From positions 930,001 through 994,000 of the forward strand of contig NZ_CP034660.1 of the NCBI RefSeq assembly GCF_003971255.1: a stretch of 64,000 nt of DNA, read 5' to 3'. Shown piece after piece: positions 44,258-54,291 of the stretch. The translations under genes were made by a program, and so were the position numbers. The notes below the pieces were generated by a model. It had not been told where the DNA came from and did not search any database. It saw only the letters and a list, made by a program, of their open reading frames with translations. Numbering within the stretch: position 1 is the stretch's first letter; each line of letters opens with the position of its first letter. The stretch is from Colwellia sp. Arc7-635. Lineage in GTDB: Bacteria; Pseudomonadota; Gammaproteobacteria; Enterobacterales; Alteromonadaceae.

Positions 44258-45235
44258 CTATTCAGTCTCTGTGCTTAATTTATAAGGTAGGGGTAGTCGT
44301 GTTAAATTAGAATCTTGGGTTTTAATTCTCAGTTCAGTCGCATCATCAAAATCGTTCGCTAAAACACCTTGAATATAACTCTGCATATTACTTGCTTGGT
44401 ACACCGCTAAAACATCACCGGCTTTGCGCCAATTATCACCTAATTTTTTCTCAATGATATCACCGACATTAGCAACCATATTATTGCCTGTTAAGGCAAA
44501 AAGTGCGCGCTTGTTTTTACCTAAATACTGCATACGGGCAACGGTTTCTTGGCCTAAATAACAACCCTTAGTAAAACTAATACCATCGATTGCTTGTAGG
44601 TTTAACATTTGCGGTACATATTCTGCAATGTGCTGCTGAGAAAGTATTGGAAAGCCTGCTGAAATTTCCAGTAGGTACCATACGGCATCATTATAAATTG
44701 GGAGTTCAAAGTTGCCAGAAATTTCCGCTAATTTTTCAGTGTTAGCAATGATAAGGTAACGATCGAGTGCGCCAGCAATATAAACCAAGGTTGTACTATC
44801 ATCTTGGAGCACTGGTGTTTTGGCATCAGGGACTTGCTGGAATAATTCTGCCATTTTTTTTGAGGCTTGCTGACCCGCAATAGCAAGATAGGCGAGCTCA
44901 GAGTCTTGTGCTATTTCAACTTTAGCGAAAACACCAAACTTTTTCAATTCAGCTAATGATTGTTCAATGGAGCTTTTCGGTTGCAATAGCAAAAATGCTT
45001 CATTACGTTCAATAAGACGAAAAGCAGAAAATACTTTCCCCTTAGCATTACAGTGAGCGCCATTAAGCAATTTCACTTGCGCTAGGCTATCTACATCACA
45101 AGTAACTTGCCCTTGTAAATACTTTGCTTGCTCTGCGCCCTTTAACGTGATGGCGCCAATAGTGTCGAGCTGAATGGCAAATACTTCAGGTAGTTCGTTA
45201 TAACTAGGTAAGTTATTATTCATTATGTTGTTCAT
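44258..45235 (-). CDS. ygfZ: tRNA-modifying/Fe-S repair protein YgfZ
   Basis: This 325-residue folate-dependent protein of the GcvT-like family maintains certain Fe-S enzymes. The diagnostic motif KGCYLGQETVARMQY is present, with the conserved cysteine. The N-terminal half is the aminomethyltransferase-like beta domain (YLQGQVTCDV, HCNAKGKVFSAFRL). ATG 45235 is used; another in-frame ATG is four codons downstream. It is divergent from sdhE-ygfX, the usual E. coli arrangement. Confidence 0.94.
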   Translation of the reverse strand: MNNIMNNNLPSYNELPEVFAIQLDTIGAITLKGAEQAKYLQGQVTCDVDSLAQVKLLNGAHCNAKGKVFSAFRLIERNEAFLLLQPKSSIEQSLAELKKFGVFAKVEIAQDSELAYLAIAGQQASKKMAELFQQVPDAKTPVLQDDSTTLVYIAGALDRYLIIANTEKLAEISGNFELPIYNDAVWYLLEISAGFPILSQQHIAEYVPQMLNLQAIDGISFTKGCYLGQETVARMQYLGKNKRALFALTGNNMVANVGDIIEKKLGDNWRKAGDVLAVYQASNMQSYIQGVLANDFDDATELRIKTQDSNLTRLPLPYKLSTETE

Positions 45236-45422
45236 CCGCTAGTAACGCTGAAAAAGGCTATTACCATCTAAAGTGAGGACATATATTCAAATTACAACCA
45301 GCTACACTATATTTTCTGCTATTTTTATATGACAAGAGTCGCTTAATTTTACGATCAATTCATGGCTATTATAATGGTAGATTTGTTAGAATACCGTGAG
45401 ATTTTACTAATTAGGGTGATGT

Positions 45423-45674
45423 ATGACATTAATAGATAATAAACCTAGACTGCGCTGGGCTTGTCGACGCGGTATGTTAGAGTTAGATGTACTTTTTATG
45501 CCCTTTGTTGAAGAGGCATATGATGATCTCTCTGTTGAAAACAAAGCTATTTTTGAACGTTTATTAGTGTGTCAAGATCCTGAATTATTTGCATGGTTTA
45601 TGGGACATGAAATTTGTGAAGACAAAGAGCTTAACGCCATGGTGCAATTTATATTACAGCGAGTTAAAGTATAA
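45423..45674 (+). CDS. sdhE: FAD assembly factor SdhE
   Basis: This 83-residue protein promotes covalent flavinylation of succinate dehydrogenase and fumarate reductase. The family motif is WACRRGMLELDVLF, with the RGxxE residues needed for flavin transfer. The acidic helices (VEEAYDDLSVENKAIFERLL, CQDPELFAWFMG) also match. GGTG lies close to the ATG at 45423. The downstream gene is its usual membrane partner YgfX. Confidence 0.95.
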   Translation: MTLIDNKPRLRWACRRGMLELDVLFMPFVEEAYDDLSVENKAIFERLLVCQDPELFAWFMGHEICEDKELNAMVQFILQRVKV

Positions 45675-46122
45675 TATTAAGGTATCGCCTTCTAAACATT
45701 GGGCGATATCTATCCTATTATTTTATGGCTGTTTTATTTATCTAGCTTTATCTATTTTTATTGGTTTCCAGCTTTGGCTCGGATTCAGTATCATCACACT
45801 CTTAATCTTTTCAGTTTATTATTATCTTCAAGCTTCCATCTCAAAAAAAATTAAATGTCTAGCCTTGTTTATTTCAACAAAAAATAAAACGCGAGAAAAC
45901 TTTATTTTATCAGACACTGGCGAATGCCAATTTAGCGGTATGCAACCCATACAACTGGGCGCTAATTCGCAAATAAATTTGTGGGGCTATTGGCTGGTGT
46001 TTATACCTAACGATGTAAAGTTCAGGCAATATTTTATTTTTAAAGATAGTTTATCTGAGCAAGATCAAGCGCGCTTGGCTCGTACCATAACGCGCGTGAG
46101 AATGTCACTTGAGATAAAATAA
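45607..46122 (+). CDS. YgfX/CptA-like membrane protein
   Basis: This small inner-membrane protein of the YgfX family is encoded just behind sdhE. In E. coli, YgfX (CptA) affects MreB and FtsZ and is described as a toxin of the SdhE pair. Two membrane helices are followed by a soluble domain with WGYWLVFIPND and RLARTITRVRM. The start is uncertain. ATG 45589, ATG 45607 and GTG 45616 all lie inside sdhE. The family-like part begins only at KVSPSKHW, where no ATG, GTG or TTG precedes it. An ATT at 45676, two bases beyond the sdhE stop, is in frame. Confidence 0.75.
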   Translation: MKFVKTKSLTPWCNLYYSELKYNIKVSPSKHWAISILLFYGCFIYLALSIFIGFQLWLGFSIITLLIFSVYYYLQASISKKIKCLALFISTKNKTRENFILSDTGECQFSGMQPIQLGANSQINLWGYWLVFIPNDVKFRQYFIFKDSLSEQDQARLARTITRVRMSLEIK

Positions 46123-46138
46123 ATGCTAGGTCAACTAT

Positions 46139-47740
46139 CTACTTTTGAGGTTTTAGAATCGTTATTTTCGCTTCTGTCTGCATATCAGGATAGTCCAAGG
46201 TGTAGTGTAAACCTCTACTTTCTTTACGGTCTAAGGCAGATCTTATTATTAACTCAGCAACTTGAACTAAGTTTCTCAATTCCAGTAGATTGTTGCTGAC
46301 TCTAAAGTGGCGGTAGTATTCTTCAATCTCACTTTGTAAAAGCTCTACTCGGTGTAAAGCTCGCTCTAAGCGCTTAGTGGTACGAACAATCCCAACATAA
46401 TCCCACATAAATAAACGTAGTTCATGCCAGTTATGTTGAATAACAACCTCTTCATCAGAATCTGTAACGCGACTTTCATCCCATTCAGGTAGCTTTATAG
46501 ACGCTTGCTCAAGATCAAGTGTTTGTTCAATATCGATAGCCGCGGCTTTAGCAAACACTAAGCACTCTAATAGTGAATTACTTGCCATGCGATTAGCGCC
46601 ATGCAGACCGGTATAAGCGACTTCTCCTATTGCGTACAGATTATTAACGTCAGTTTTACCTTGTTGATCAATCATCACACCACCACAAGTATAATGAGCT
46701 GCAGGTACAACGGGCATAGGATCTTTCGTAATATCGATTCCAAGAGCGATAGTTCGTTCGTAAATTGTTGGGAAGTGTTGCTTGATAAAGTCACTGGACT
46801 TATGACTGATATCTAAATACATGCAATCAGCACCGAGGCGTTTCATTTCGAAATCAATAGCACGAGCGACAATATCACGTGGGGCTAACTCAGCGCGTTC
46901 ATCAAAACTAGGCATAAATCGGCTGCCATCAGGGCGACGTAATATAGCGCCTTCGCCTCTCAGAGCTTCTGTTAATAAAAATGTACCGGCCTCAGGATGA
47001 AATAAACAAGTAGGATGGAATTGATTAAATTCCATATTGGCAACACGACAACCAGCACGCCAAGCCATAGCAATACCATCGCCACTAGCGACATCCGGAT
47101 TTGAAGTATATTGATATACTTTACTCGCACCGCCTGTTGCTAAAATTGTTTTTTTAGCGAAAATACGTTCAACATGCTCATCATTGCGATTCCATACATA
47201 AGCACCAATACATTCACGTTCAGCGCTTTGCTCGTTTTCTTGATAAACGAGATCAATAGCGTTGTAACGTTCAAAAATGCGTATGCGAGGATGATTTTTT
47301 ATTTGCGAAACCAGTGTCGTTTGAATGGCTTGTCCTGTGGCATCAGCAGAGTGCAAAATTCTACGGTGGCTATGACCACCTTCTCGCGTTAAATGATAAC
47401 GAATATCACCATTTTTTGCGGGCACATCTTGGTCGAAGTCGACACCTTTATCAATCAACCATTCTAAACAATCTTTAGCATTTTCAGCCGTATATTGAAC
47501 TATCGACTCATCACATAACCCTGCACCTGCTATTAAGGTATCAGCAACATGAGAGGCAATACTGTCATTTTCATCAAATACAGCAGCTACGCCACCTTGC
47601 GCATAAAATGTTGAGCCATCATTAATTTGACCTTTGCTCAGGATAATAACGTTAGCATTTTTAGCTAAATGCAGCGCAAGTGATAACCCTGCAGCACCGC
47701 TACCGATAATTAAAACGTCACAATTGTGTTGTTGATTCAT
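46139..47740 (-). CDS. nadB: L-aspartate oxidase
   Basis: This 533-residue flavoenzyme oxidises aspartate to iminoaspartate, the first step of NAD synthesis. The FAD motif [19 protein letters not shown] is at residues 9-27. Further family motifs are [25 protein letters not shown] and [10 protein letters not shown]. The C-terminal helical domain contains [11 protein letters not shown]. It is divergent from rpoE, an arrangement conserved in gammaproteobacteria. nadA is not in the window. Confidence 0.97.
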   Translation of the reverse strand: MNQQHNCDVLIIGSGAAGLSLALHLAKNANVIILSKGQINDGSTFYAQGGVAAVFDENDSIASHVADTLIAGAGLCDESIVQYTAENAKDCLEWLIDKGVDFDQDVPAKNGDIRYHLTREGGHSHRRILHSADATGQAIQTTLVSQIKNHPRIRIFERYNAIDLVYQENEQSAERECIGAYVWNRNDEHVERIFAKKTILATGGASKVYQYTSNPDVASGDGIAMAWRAGCRVANMEFNQFHPTCLFHPEAGTFLLTEALRGEGAILRRPDGSRFMPSFDERAELAPRDIVARAIDFEMKRLGADCMYLDISHKSSDFIKQHFPTIYERTIALGIDITKDPMPVVPAAHYTCGGVMIDQQGKTDVNNLYAIGEVAYTGLHGANRMASNSLLECLVFAKAAAIDIEQTLDLEQASIKLPEWDESRVTDSDEEVVIQHNWHELRLFMWDYVGIVRTTKRLERALHRVELLQSEIEEYYRHFRVSNNLLELRNLVQVAELIIRSALDRKESRGLHYTLDYPDMQTEAKITILKPQK

Positions 47741-47855
47741 ATATTTTCGAAATTGAGGTACAATAATTGAGAGCTCAATGTTAACTTTTATTGCAGTTAC
47801 AGAACAGCATAAAACTATTTTTATAAATAATTTTTATTTTTTTTCAATATTTATC

Positions 47856-47882
47856 GAACTTTTTAACATAAGGCTAGTCCTA
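47856..47882 (+). promoter_or_regulatory. Candidate sigma-E promoter of rpoE
   Basis: GAACTT at 47856-47861 is followed after 16 bases by TCCTA (47878-47882), close to the sigma-E pattern GAACTT-N16-TCTGA. It lies about 80 bases ahead of rpoE, as expected for autoregulation. Confidence 0.55.
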
Positions 47883-47960
47883 CTTGTTGCGTTTGCTATG
47901 AGCCAGATGTAAACCAGATGTAGATAAGTTAAATAATGGTGAGTAGGAGATACGGCTCAG

Positions 47961-48539
47961 ATGAGCGAACAGAACGTTGACCAAAAGTTGGTTGAGCGGG
48001 TGCAACGTGGTGATAAAAACGCATTTAACCTGCTAGTCATTAAATATCAACACAAAGTGGCAAACTTAGTTTCACGCTATGTTAAAAACCATAGTGATGT
48101 GCCAGATATAGTGCAAGAAGCATTTATTAAAGCTTACCGAGCTTTACCTAACTTTAGAGGTGATAGTGCTTTTTATACTTGGTTATATCGTATAGCGGTT
48201 AACTGTGCAAAAAATCACTTGGTTGCTAGGGGACGCAAGCCGCCTGGTTCAGATATTGATATTGAAGATGCCGAAATGTACGACTCAGGTGAGGCTTTAC
48301 GAGAAAGTGCTTCACCCGAAAAATTATTGCTGACTAATGAAATTAAAGAAGTCGTATTTAAGACTATCGAGCAATTGCCGGAAGATTTGCGCACAGCAAT
48401 CAACCTAAGAGAGCTAGAAGGATTAAGTTACGAAGAAATTGCAACGGTTATGGATTGTCCTGTTGGTACAGTACGTTCAAGAATATTTAGGGCACGTGAT
48501 GCCGTAGATAAAAAAATAAGACCATTGTTGCAACAATAA
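47961..48539 (+). CDS. rpoE: RNA polymerase sigma-E factor
   Basis: This 192-residue ECF sigma factor drives the envelope-stress regulon. Region 2 spans residues ~20-90 (KYQHKVANLVSRYV, DVPDIVQEAFIKAYRALPNFRGDSAFYTWL). Region 4 is at ~130-185 (LPEDLRTAINLRELEGLSYEEIA, CPVGTVRSRIFRARD). GAGTAGGAGA precedes the ATG. It heads rpoE-rseA-rseB-rseC, and its activity should be released when RseA is degraded. Confidence 0.98.
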   Translation: MSEQNVDQKLVERVQRGDKNAFNLLVIKYQHKVANLVSRYVKNHSDVPDIVQEAFIKAYRALPNFRGDSAFYTWLYRIAVNCAKNHLVARGRKPPGSDIDIEDAEMYDSGEALRESASPEKLLLTNEIKEVVFKTIEQLPEDLRTAINLRELEGLSYEEIATVMDCPVGTVRSRIFRARDAVDKKIRPLLQQ

Positions 48540-48650
48540 TCTACAGAGCAATAGATGCAGTAACTAGAGTATTATTTAGCAAAATATCTAGCAAAGTTTA
48601 TTTTGTTGAATAATCGTAATTAATGAAGTGTTAGTTTTTAAGGTGTCATT

Positions 48651-49244
48651 ATGAGTGTAAACAAGTTTGAGACAGTATCGTCGGTTGTTGATAATTATCA
48701 GCAAAATGATGAATTATTTGAGGAATTACTCAATGACTCTGACTGCTCCGCAACGTGGGAACGTTACCATCTTATGGGTGACGTAATGCGTGGTGAAACT
48801 TCTGATGTTATTAATTTTGACCTGTCAGCACAAATAGCTTCAGCTATTGCTGATGAGCCAACAATTTTAGCACCTCAAGCAAGTAATAATTTTACCAGCA
48901 AGATTAAAGCGAAAGTAGTGCAGTTTGCTAAACCTTTTGGTCAAATGGCGATTGCAGCCTCTGCTGCAGGGTTGATGGTGATGAGTGTGCAGCAAAATAC
49001 TGCTGATACTGATACTGTCTTACCGGCTAATCAGGTCGTTAGAACGATGCCATTTGGTGGTATTGCAGAGCCGGTTAGTTTAAACTTCCAGCCAACGAGT
49101 CGCACAAGTGAAAAACAAGCTTATATTGATCAGCAGCGACGTTTTCAAGCACTATTATCAGATCATCAGCAGCAAATTAAATTAAGCTCAGTTGATGTTA
49201 CCAATACACCTAAACAAGATAAGGCTGAAGAACCAGCTAAATGA
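48651..49244 (+). CDS. rseA: Anti-sigma-E factor RseA
   Basis: This 197-residue inner-membrane protein sequesters RpoE. The N-terminal cytoplasmic domain (residues ~1-95; LLNDSDCSATWERYHLMGDVMRG) matches the RseA sigma-binding domain. One membrane helix is at about 103-120 (MAIAASAAGLMVMSVQ). The periplasmic part is Q-rich and is where DegS would cut. Its stop overlaps the rseB start by four bases (ATGA). Confidence 0.92.
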   Translation: MSVNKFETVSSVVDNYQQNDELFEELLNDSDCSATWERYHLMGDVMRGETSDVINFDLSAQIASAIADEPTILAPQASNNFTSKIKAKVVQFAKPFGQMAIAASAAGLMVMSVQQNTADTDTVLPANQVVRTMPFGGIAEPVSLNFQPTSRTSEKQAYIDQQRRFQALLSDHQQQIKLSSVDVTNTPKQDKAEEPAK

Positions 49245-50209
49245 AATTAATACCTAGTCTGCTGCTATTGGTTACCATGAGCACATCAGTAGCGGCCAAT
49301 GAAAATGAAAACGAACAAGCCGAACCTTGGCTTGAGCGCCTCGCACAATCCTTGCAAACACTTAACTTTAGTACATCTTTTGTGGTGGTTAAAAATAATC
49401 AGGCAGAACCTTATCATTGGTTTCATGGTGTTGATGAAAATGGAGATGAACTAGAAATTCTTTCTTTGCTCAATGGACCACGTCGTGATGTTTTAAGAAA
49501 AAAAGATATTATCAGTTATATTGAGCCTGAATTACCTCCTTACTCTGTGACTTCAAAGCAAATAACAGGTCCTATTCCAGCTATTTTACGTGGCGATGTG
49601 AGCAAGCTTGCCAAAACATATGACTTTATTTCTGTTGGTCGTAGTCGAGTATTAGGTCGTCCAGCACAATTAATTCGTATTGTTTCTAAAGACCCATACC
49701 GTTATGGTCATTGGTTATGGCTAGATCAAAAAACGGGAATGTTACTAAAGCTCGCGCTAGCTAACCGAACTGGACAGTTGCTTGAGCAAGTACAATTTAC
49801 TCATTTAGATATAACCGAAGATTTAGGCGATAGTTTATTACAATTGCAACAAACGGTTTTACCAAAAGTGATTGAAATACCTGAAGGTTATCAAGAGCAA
49901 GTATTGCAATGGCAAGTCAATTGGTTACCTGACGGTTTTGAGCAATTGAATGCAAATCGTCATCGTATATCAACGACTAAAAAACCAGTCGAATTTATGC
50001 TATTTAATGATGGTTTAGTCGACGTCTCGGTTTATGTGAACCCAAGCGAAGAAAATCAGCGTGCTACCGACTATGTTATGGATGGCGCAACGGTAGTACT
50101 GAATCAAGTGGTGAATAGTTTTGAGGTGAGTGTTGTCGGTAAAATACCAGCAAAAACTGCAAAGGCTATTGCAGATTCCGTTGTTCTAAAACCAAAAGCA
50201 ACACCATGA
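49241..50209 (+). CDS. rseB: Periplasmic sigma-E regulator RseB
   Basis: This 322-residue periplasmic protein binds RseA and shields it from DegS until it senses LPS or lipoprotein stress. A signal peptide (residues 1-19, MKLIPSLLLLVTMSTSVAA) is followed by a LolA-like domain (LERLAQSLQTLNFSTSFVVV, then GRPAQLIRIVSKDPYRYGHWLWLD). A smaller C-terminal domain has WQVNWLPDGF. It is coupled by overlap to rseA and rseC. Confidence 0.94.
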   Translation: MKLIPSLLLLVTMSTSVAANENENEQAEPWLERLAQSLQTLNFSTSFVVVKNNQAEPYHWFHGVDENGDELEILSLLNGPRRDVLRKKDIISYIEPELPPYSVTSKQITGPIPAILRGDVSKLAKTYDFISVGRSRVLGRPAQLIRIVSKDPYRYGHWLWLDQKTGMLLKLALANRTGQLLEQVQFTHLDITEDLGDSLLQLQQTVLPKVIEIPEGYQEQVLQWQVNWLPDGFEQLNANRHRISTTKKPVEFMLFNDGLVDVSVYVNPSEENQRATDYVMDGATVVLNQVVNSFEVSVVGKIPAKTAKAIADSVVLKPKATP

Positions 50210-50682
50210 TAGAAGAGCAAGCTACCGTCGTTTCAATCGATGATGACAATGTAACCGTCACTAGCAATATAAAATCTGCCTGTGGTGGCTGTCAGCAAGT
50301 TGATAACTGCGGTAGTGGTCAAGTCGCTAAGGCCTTCCCTCAGAAAAAGCTTTCACTGACCTTAAAATCCTCACTAGCGCTTGAGCTGGGCGATAACGTT
50401 GTTTTAGGTTTAAATGAAAGCGCCTTGCTGCATTCTGCTTGGCAGGTTTATTTATGGCCCTTAATCGGTTTGCTACTTGCTTCATGGGCTGGCGAATGGC
50501 TTGTTATCAATGGTATTTTAGGTCATGAGATCTTTGCTATTGCATTAGGTCTTATCGGCGGTTTTTTGGGTTTTAGCTTGGCTAAAAAACAACAAATTAA
50601 AAGTGCGACTTGCGCAAAACTTGCCCCAAAAATTATTCGCCGAGAAAGTCAAAACATCCCGATTACACAAATCAACGATTGA
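50206..50682 (+). CDS. rseC: Sigma-E regulatory protein RseC
   Basis: This 158-residue inner-membrane protein has a cysteine cluster near the N-terminus (CGGCQQVDNCGSGQ) and two membrane helices at about residues 80-97 and 104-125. RseC proteins are linked to redox or electron-transport control and to fine tuning of sigma-E. The ATG overlaps the rseB stop by four bases. The gap to lepA is 88 bases. Confidence 0.9.
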   Translation: MIEEQATVVSIDDDNVTVTSNIKSACGGCQQVDNCGSGQVAKAFPQKKLSLTLKSSLALELGDNVVLGLNESALLHSAWQVYLWPLIGLLLASWAGEWLVINGILGHEIFAIALGLIGGFLGFSLAKKQQIKSATCAKLAPKIIRRESQNIPITQIND

Positions 50683-50770
50683 ATCGCAACAAAAGATAGC
50701 CCCAGCGCGCTAAATTAGCTAAAATCTCGCCATAATTGAATTAACTACAAGCTTATTTGACTTCCCATTT

Positions 50771-52561
50771 ATGAAACATATTCGAAATTTTTCTATTATC
50801 GCCCATATTGATCACGGTAAATCAACGCTATCAGATCGTCTAATCCAACATTGTGGTGGTCTACAAGAACGTGAGATGGAAGCGCAAGTACTTGATTCTA
50901 TGGATATTGAGCGCGAACGTGGCATTACCATCAAAGCGCAAAGTGTTACTTTAGACTACAAAGCACAAGACGGTGAAGTTTATCAACTGAATTTTATCGA
51001 CACACCAGGTCATGTTGATTTCTCATATGAAGTCTCTCGTTCATTAGCGTCATGTGAAGGTGCTTTACTTGTTGTTGATGCCGGTCAAGGGGTTGAAGCA
51101 CAAACTGTAGCTAACTGTTACACCGCACTTGAAATGGAATTAGAAGTCATTCCAATTCTCAATAAAATTGATTTACCACAAGCCGATCCTGAACGTGTTA
51201 GTGAAGAAATTGAAAATATAATCGGTATCGACGCTACAGATGCTGTTACATGTTCCGCTAAAACTGGTTTAGGTATTGAAAATGTTTTAGAAACCATTGT
51301 TGCGAATATACCTGCTCCAGAAGGTGATCCTGACGCACCGCTACAAGCGCTGATCATTGATTCATGGTTCGATAATTACCAAGGCGTAGTGTCATTGGTA
51401 AGAATTATGAACGGCCAAGTGAAAAAAGGCGATAAAATGGTAGTGATGTCGACAGGACAACACCATATTATCGACAAAGTGGGTATTTTTACGCCTAAGC
51501 AAAAAGATACCGGTATATTAAAAGCTGGTGAAGTTGGCTTTATCATTGCGGGTATTAAAGAAATTCATGGTGCACCTGTAGGTGACACTATTACGATTCT
51601 TAAAAGAGAAGCTGAGAAAGCACTACCCGGCTTTAAAAAAGTTCAACCACAAGTTTATGCGGGTATTTTTCCAATCAGTTCAGATGATTATGAAAACTTC
51701 CGTGATGCACTGAATAAACTAAGCCTGAATGACGCATCGTTATTTTTTGAACCTGAAAACTCTTCAGCACTTGGTTTTGGTTTCCGTATCGGTTTCTTGG
51801 GCATGTTGCACATGGAAATCGTTCAAGAGCGCCTTGCACGTGAATACGATCTTGACTTGATCACGACAGCACCAACAGTAAATTACGAAATAGCTTGTAC
51901 CAATGGCGATATTATCTCTATTGATAACCCGAGTGACTTACCAGCGACAAATAATATCGAAGAAATTCGTGAACCCATTGTGCAAGCAAACATTTTGGTA
52001 CCTCAAGAGCACTTGGGTAATGTTATTACCTTATGTATTGAAAAACGTGGTGTACAAAAAGATATTATTTATCATGGTAACCAAGTTGCGGTAACGTATG
52101 AATTGCCGATGGCTGAAGTTGTGATGGACTTTTTTGATAAATTAAAATCAACCAGTCGTGGTTATGCTTCTCTAGATTATCATTTTGTCCGTTTTGAAGC
52201 TGCAGATATGGTACGTGTAGATGTCATGATTAATGGTGATCGCGTAGATGCGCTAGCTATGATCACTCATCGTGCGAATTCAGTACCACGTGGTCGTATG
52301 TTAGTTGAAAAGCTTAAAGAGCTTATTCATCGTCAAATGTTCGACATTGCTATTCAAGCAGCAATTGGTAACAACGTTATTGCTCGTACTACTGTTAAGC
52401 AACTTCGTAAGAACGTAACGGCTAAATGTTACGGTGGTGATATTTCTCGTAAGAAAAAATTACTACAAAAACAAAAAGATGGTAAAAAACGTATGAAGCA
52501 AGTGGGTAATGTAGAAGTGCCACAAGAAGCGTTTTTAGCCGTACTTAAATTAGAAAATTAA
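50771..52561 (+). CDS. lepA: Elongation factor 4 (LepA)
   Basis: This 596-residue translational GTPase acts in ribosome back-translocation and initiation. The P-loop is [10 protein letters not shown]3 is DTPGHVDF and G4 NKIDLP. The unique C-terminal domain has [30 protein letters not shown] and [19 protein letters not shown]. It follows rseC and precedes lepB, as in E. coli and relatives. Confidence 0.98.
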   Translation: MKHIRNFSIIAHIDHGKSTLSDRLIQHCGGLQEREMEAQVLDSMDIERERGITIKAQSVTLDYKAQDGEVYQLNFIDTPGHVDFSYEVSRSLASCEGALLVVDAGQGVEAQTVANCYTALEMELEVIPILNKIDLPQADPERVSEEIENIIGIDATDAVTCSAKTGLGIENVLETIVANIPAPEGDPDAPLQALIIDSWFDNYQGVVSLVRIMNGQVKKGDKMVVMSTGQHHIIDKVGIFTPKQKDTGILKAGEVGFIIAGIKEIHGAPVGDTITILKREAEKALPGFKKVQPQVYAGIFPISSDDYENFRDALNKLSLNDASLFFEPENSSALGFGFRIGFLGMLHMEIVQERLAREYDLDLITTAPTVNYEIACTNGDIISIDNPSDLPATNNIEEIREPIVQANILVPQEHLGNVITLCIEKRGVQKDIIYHGNQVAVTYELPMAEVVMDFFDKLKSTSRGYASLDYHFVRFEAADMVRVDVMINGDRVDALAMITHRANSVPRGRMLVEKLKELIHRQMFDIAIQAAIGNNVIARTTVKQLRKNVTAKCYGGDISRKKKLLQKQKDGKKRMKQVGNVEVPQEAFLAVLKLEN

Positions 52562-52611
52562 TTAACTAAGCATATTTATGTATATGCAGTTAAGCGAATT
52601 TAGTTAATTAA
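52558..52611. repeat. Nested perfect palindromes in the lepA-lepB gap
   Basis: TTAATTAACTAA (52558-52569) and TTAGTTAATTAA (52600-52611) are exact inverted copies. Inside them GCATAT (52570-52575) pairs with ATATGC (52582-52587). The outer left arm overlaps the lepA stop codon. Confidence 0.75.
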
Positions 52612-52629
52612 AAAGACAGTAGGAATAAT

Positions 52630-53568
52630 ATGGCAGTTTACTTTTCAATATTTTTAGTCATTGTTACCGTAATTACCGGCATTGTTTGGCTAGCGGATAA
52701 GTTTTATTTAGCAGCCCAACGAGATCTAAAGTTGGTTGATGCACAAGCGCAATGTGAAACACCGTTAAGCGAAGATGTTGCTGCGAAATTGATTGAGCCT
52801 TCTACTTTAGTTGATACATCGGTGCAAATATTTCCGGTGATCGCTTTTGTATTGATATTGCGTTCATTTATTTACGAACCTTTTCAAATTCCTTCGGGAT
52901 CTATGATGCCGACGTTACTTGATGGTGACTTTATTTTAGTGAATAAATTTAACTATGGTTTACGTGATCCTGTACTGCGTCATAAATTTATTGAAGTAGG
53001 CTTGCCTGAACGTGGCGATGTTATTGTTTTTAAATATCCGGTACAACCAGAAATAGACTTCATAAAACGTGTTGTTGGTTTACCTGGCGATAAGATTGTT
53101 TACCGTAATAAAAAACTATATATTCAAGCCGCTTGCCAAGATAGCGACAAAGAGTGCCCGAAATTCGAACAAGTTATTCAAGAACTTAGTAGCGAAGATG
53201 AAGCATACGGATTAAGACGCTATACTGCTAAAATGCCAAATAAAACTCATGATATTTTGATTGATGATACGGTTTCAGCTCAGCAGCAAGCTGCATACTT
53301 TTGTAGTGTAGCTGGTGGTAATGTCTGTTTTCAATCAGGGACTAAACAAGATGAGTTTTTGGTGCCTAAAGGGCATTACCTCGCTTTTGGTGATAACCGA
53401 GATAATAGTTCTGATGGTCGCTTTTGGGGCTTTATACCGGAAGAAAACTTAGTTGGAGAAGCTGTTGCTATCTGGATGAGTTTTGACTTTGATCGCCCTG
53501 ACGATAGCTTTTTGCCGCACTGGATACCTACAGGTATTCGCTTTTCTCGCATTGGTGGAATTGAATAA
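52630..53568 (+). CDS. lepB: Signal peptidase I
   Basis: This 312-residue inner-membrane serine/lysine protease removes Sec and Tat signal peptides. Two N-terminal membrane helices (residues 4-22 and about 64-82) precede the catalytic S91 ([15 protein letters not shown]) and K146 ([11 protein letters not shown]). The [15 protein letters not shown] box is present. It is followed two bases later by the rnc start, the lepB-rnc-era order found across gammaproteobacteria. Confidence 0.97.
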   Translation: MAVYFSIFLVIVTVITGIVWLADKFYLAAQRDLKLVDAQAQCETPLSEDVAAKLIEPSTLVDTSVQIFPVIAFVLILRSFIYEPFQIPSGSMMPTLLDGDFILVNKFNYGLRDPVLRHKFIEVGLPERGDVIVFKYPVQPEIDFIKRVVGLPGDKIVYRNKKLYIQAACQDSDKECPKFEQVIQELSSEDEAYGLRRYTAKMPNKTHDILIDDTVSAQQQAAYFCSVAGGNVCFQSGTKQDEFLVPKGHYLAFGDNRDNSSDGRFWGFIPEENLVGEAVAIWMSFDFDRPDDSFLPHWIPTGIRFSRIGGIE

Positions 53569-53570
53569 TC

Positions 53571-54260
53571 GTGCTACATACTCCTGCCGCTATTGCGAGA
53601 CTATCAAAAAAAATTGGCTATAATTTTAAAGAGCCAAAGTTGTTACTACAATCACTAACGCACAGAAGTGCGAAGGGTGCTCATAATGAGCGCCTTGAGT
53701 TTTTAGGTGACTCTATTCTCGGTTTTGTTATTGCAGAATCGCTATATCAGAAATTTCCTAAACATGCTGAAGGCGACTTAACCCGTATGCGTTCAAGCCT
53801 CGTTAAAGGTGTTACGCTTGCAGAAGTTGGTCGCGATTTTGATTTAGGTCAGTATTTGATTTTAGGACCAGGTGAACTGAAAAGCGGTGGCCATCGACGA
53901 GATTCAATTCTTGAAGATGCGATTGAAGCCATTATAGGCGCTGTTTATTTAGACTCTGATTTAGCTACGTGTCAGGCACTGATCCTTAGCTGGTTTGAAC
54001 AACGCTTAGCGAACATTAAGCCCGGTAATGAACAGAAAGATCCAAAAACACGTTTACAAGAATACTTGCAAGGGCGAAAAATACCTTTGCCACAATATGA
54101 TGTCATTAATACCACGGGGCAATCACACAACCAGCAGTTTACCGTACGTTGTACTACTAGCGTACTTGAGAACGAAGTGATTACCAAAGGCAGTAGCCGA
54201 CGTAAAGCTGAGCAATCAGCTGCTTTGCAAGTTTTAGCACTAATCGAGCAAGCGAAATAG
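53571..54260 (+). CDS. rnc: Ribonuclease III
   Basis: This 229-residue double-strand RNA endonuclease processes rRNA precursors. The catalytic signature is [15 protein letters not shown] near residue 40, and the second acidic site is [13 protein letters not shown] near 112. A dsRNA-binding domain covers residues ~155-226 ([36 protein letters not shown]). The start is GTG 53571, two bases after lepB. Confidence 0.97.
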   Translation: MLHTPAAIARLSKKIGYNFKEPKLLLQSLTHRSAKGAHNERLEFLGDSILGFVIAESLYQKFPKHAEGDLTRMRSSLVKGVTLAEVGRDFDLGQYLILGPGELKSGGHRRDSILEDAIEAIIGAVYLDSDLATCQALILSWFEQRLANIKPGNEQKDPKTRLQEYLQGRKIPLPQYDVINTTGQSHNQQFTVRCTTSVLENEVITKGSSRRKAEQSAALQVLALIEQAK

Positions 54261-54291
54261 CTTGTTCGACATTTAAGTTGATAAATAAATC

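Noticed and set aside
45589-45606. Upstream ATG (45589) as the YgfX start
   Set aside because: It would make residues encoded entirely within sdhE in another frame that do not resemble the family. It is left as an alternative only.
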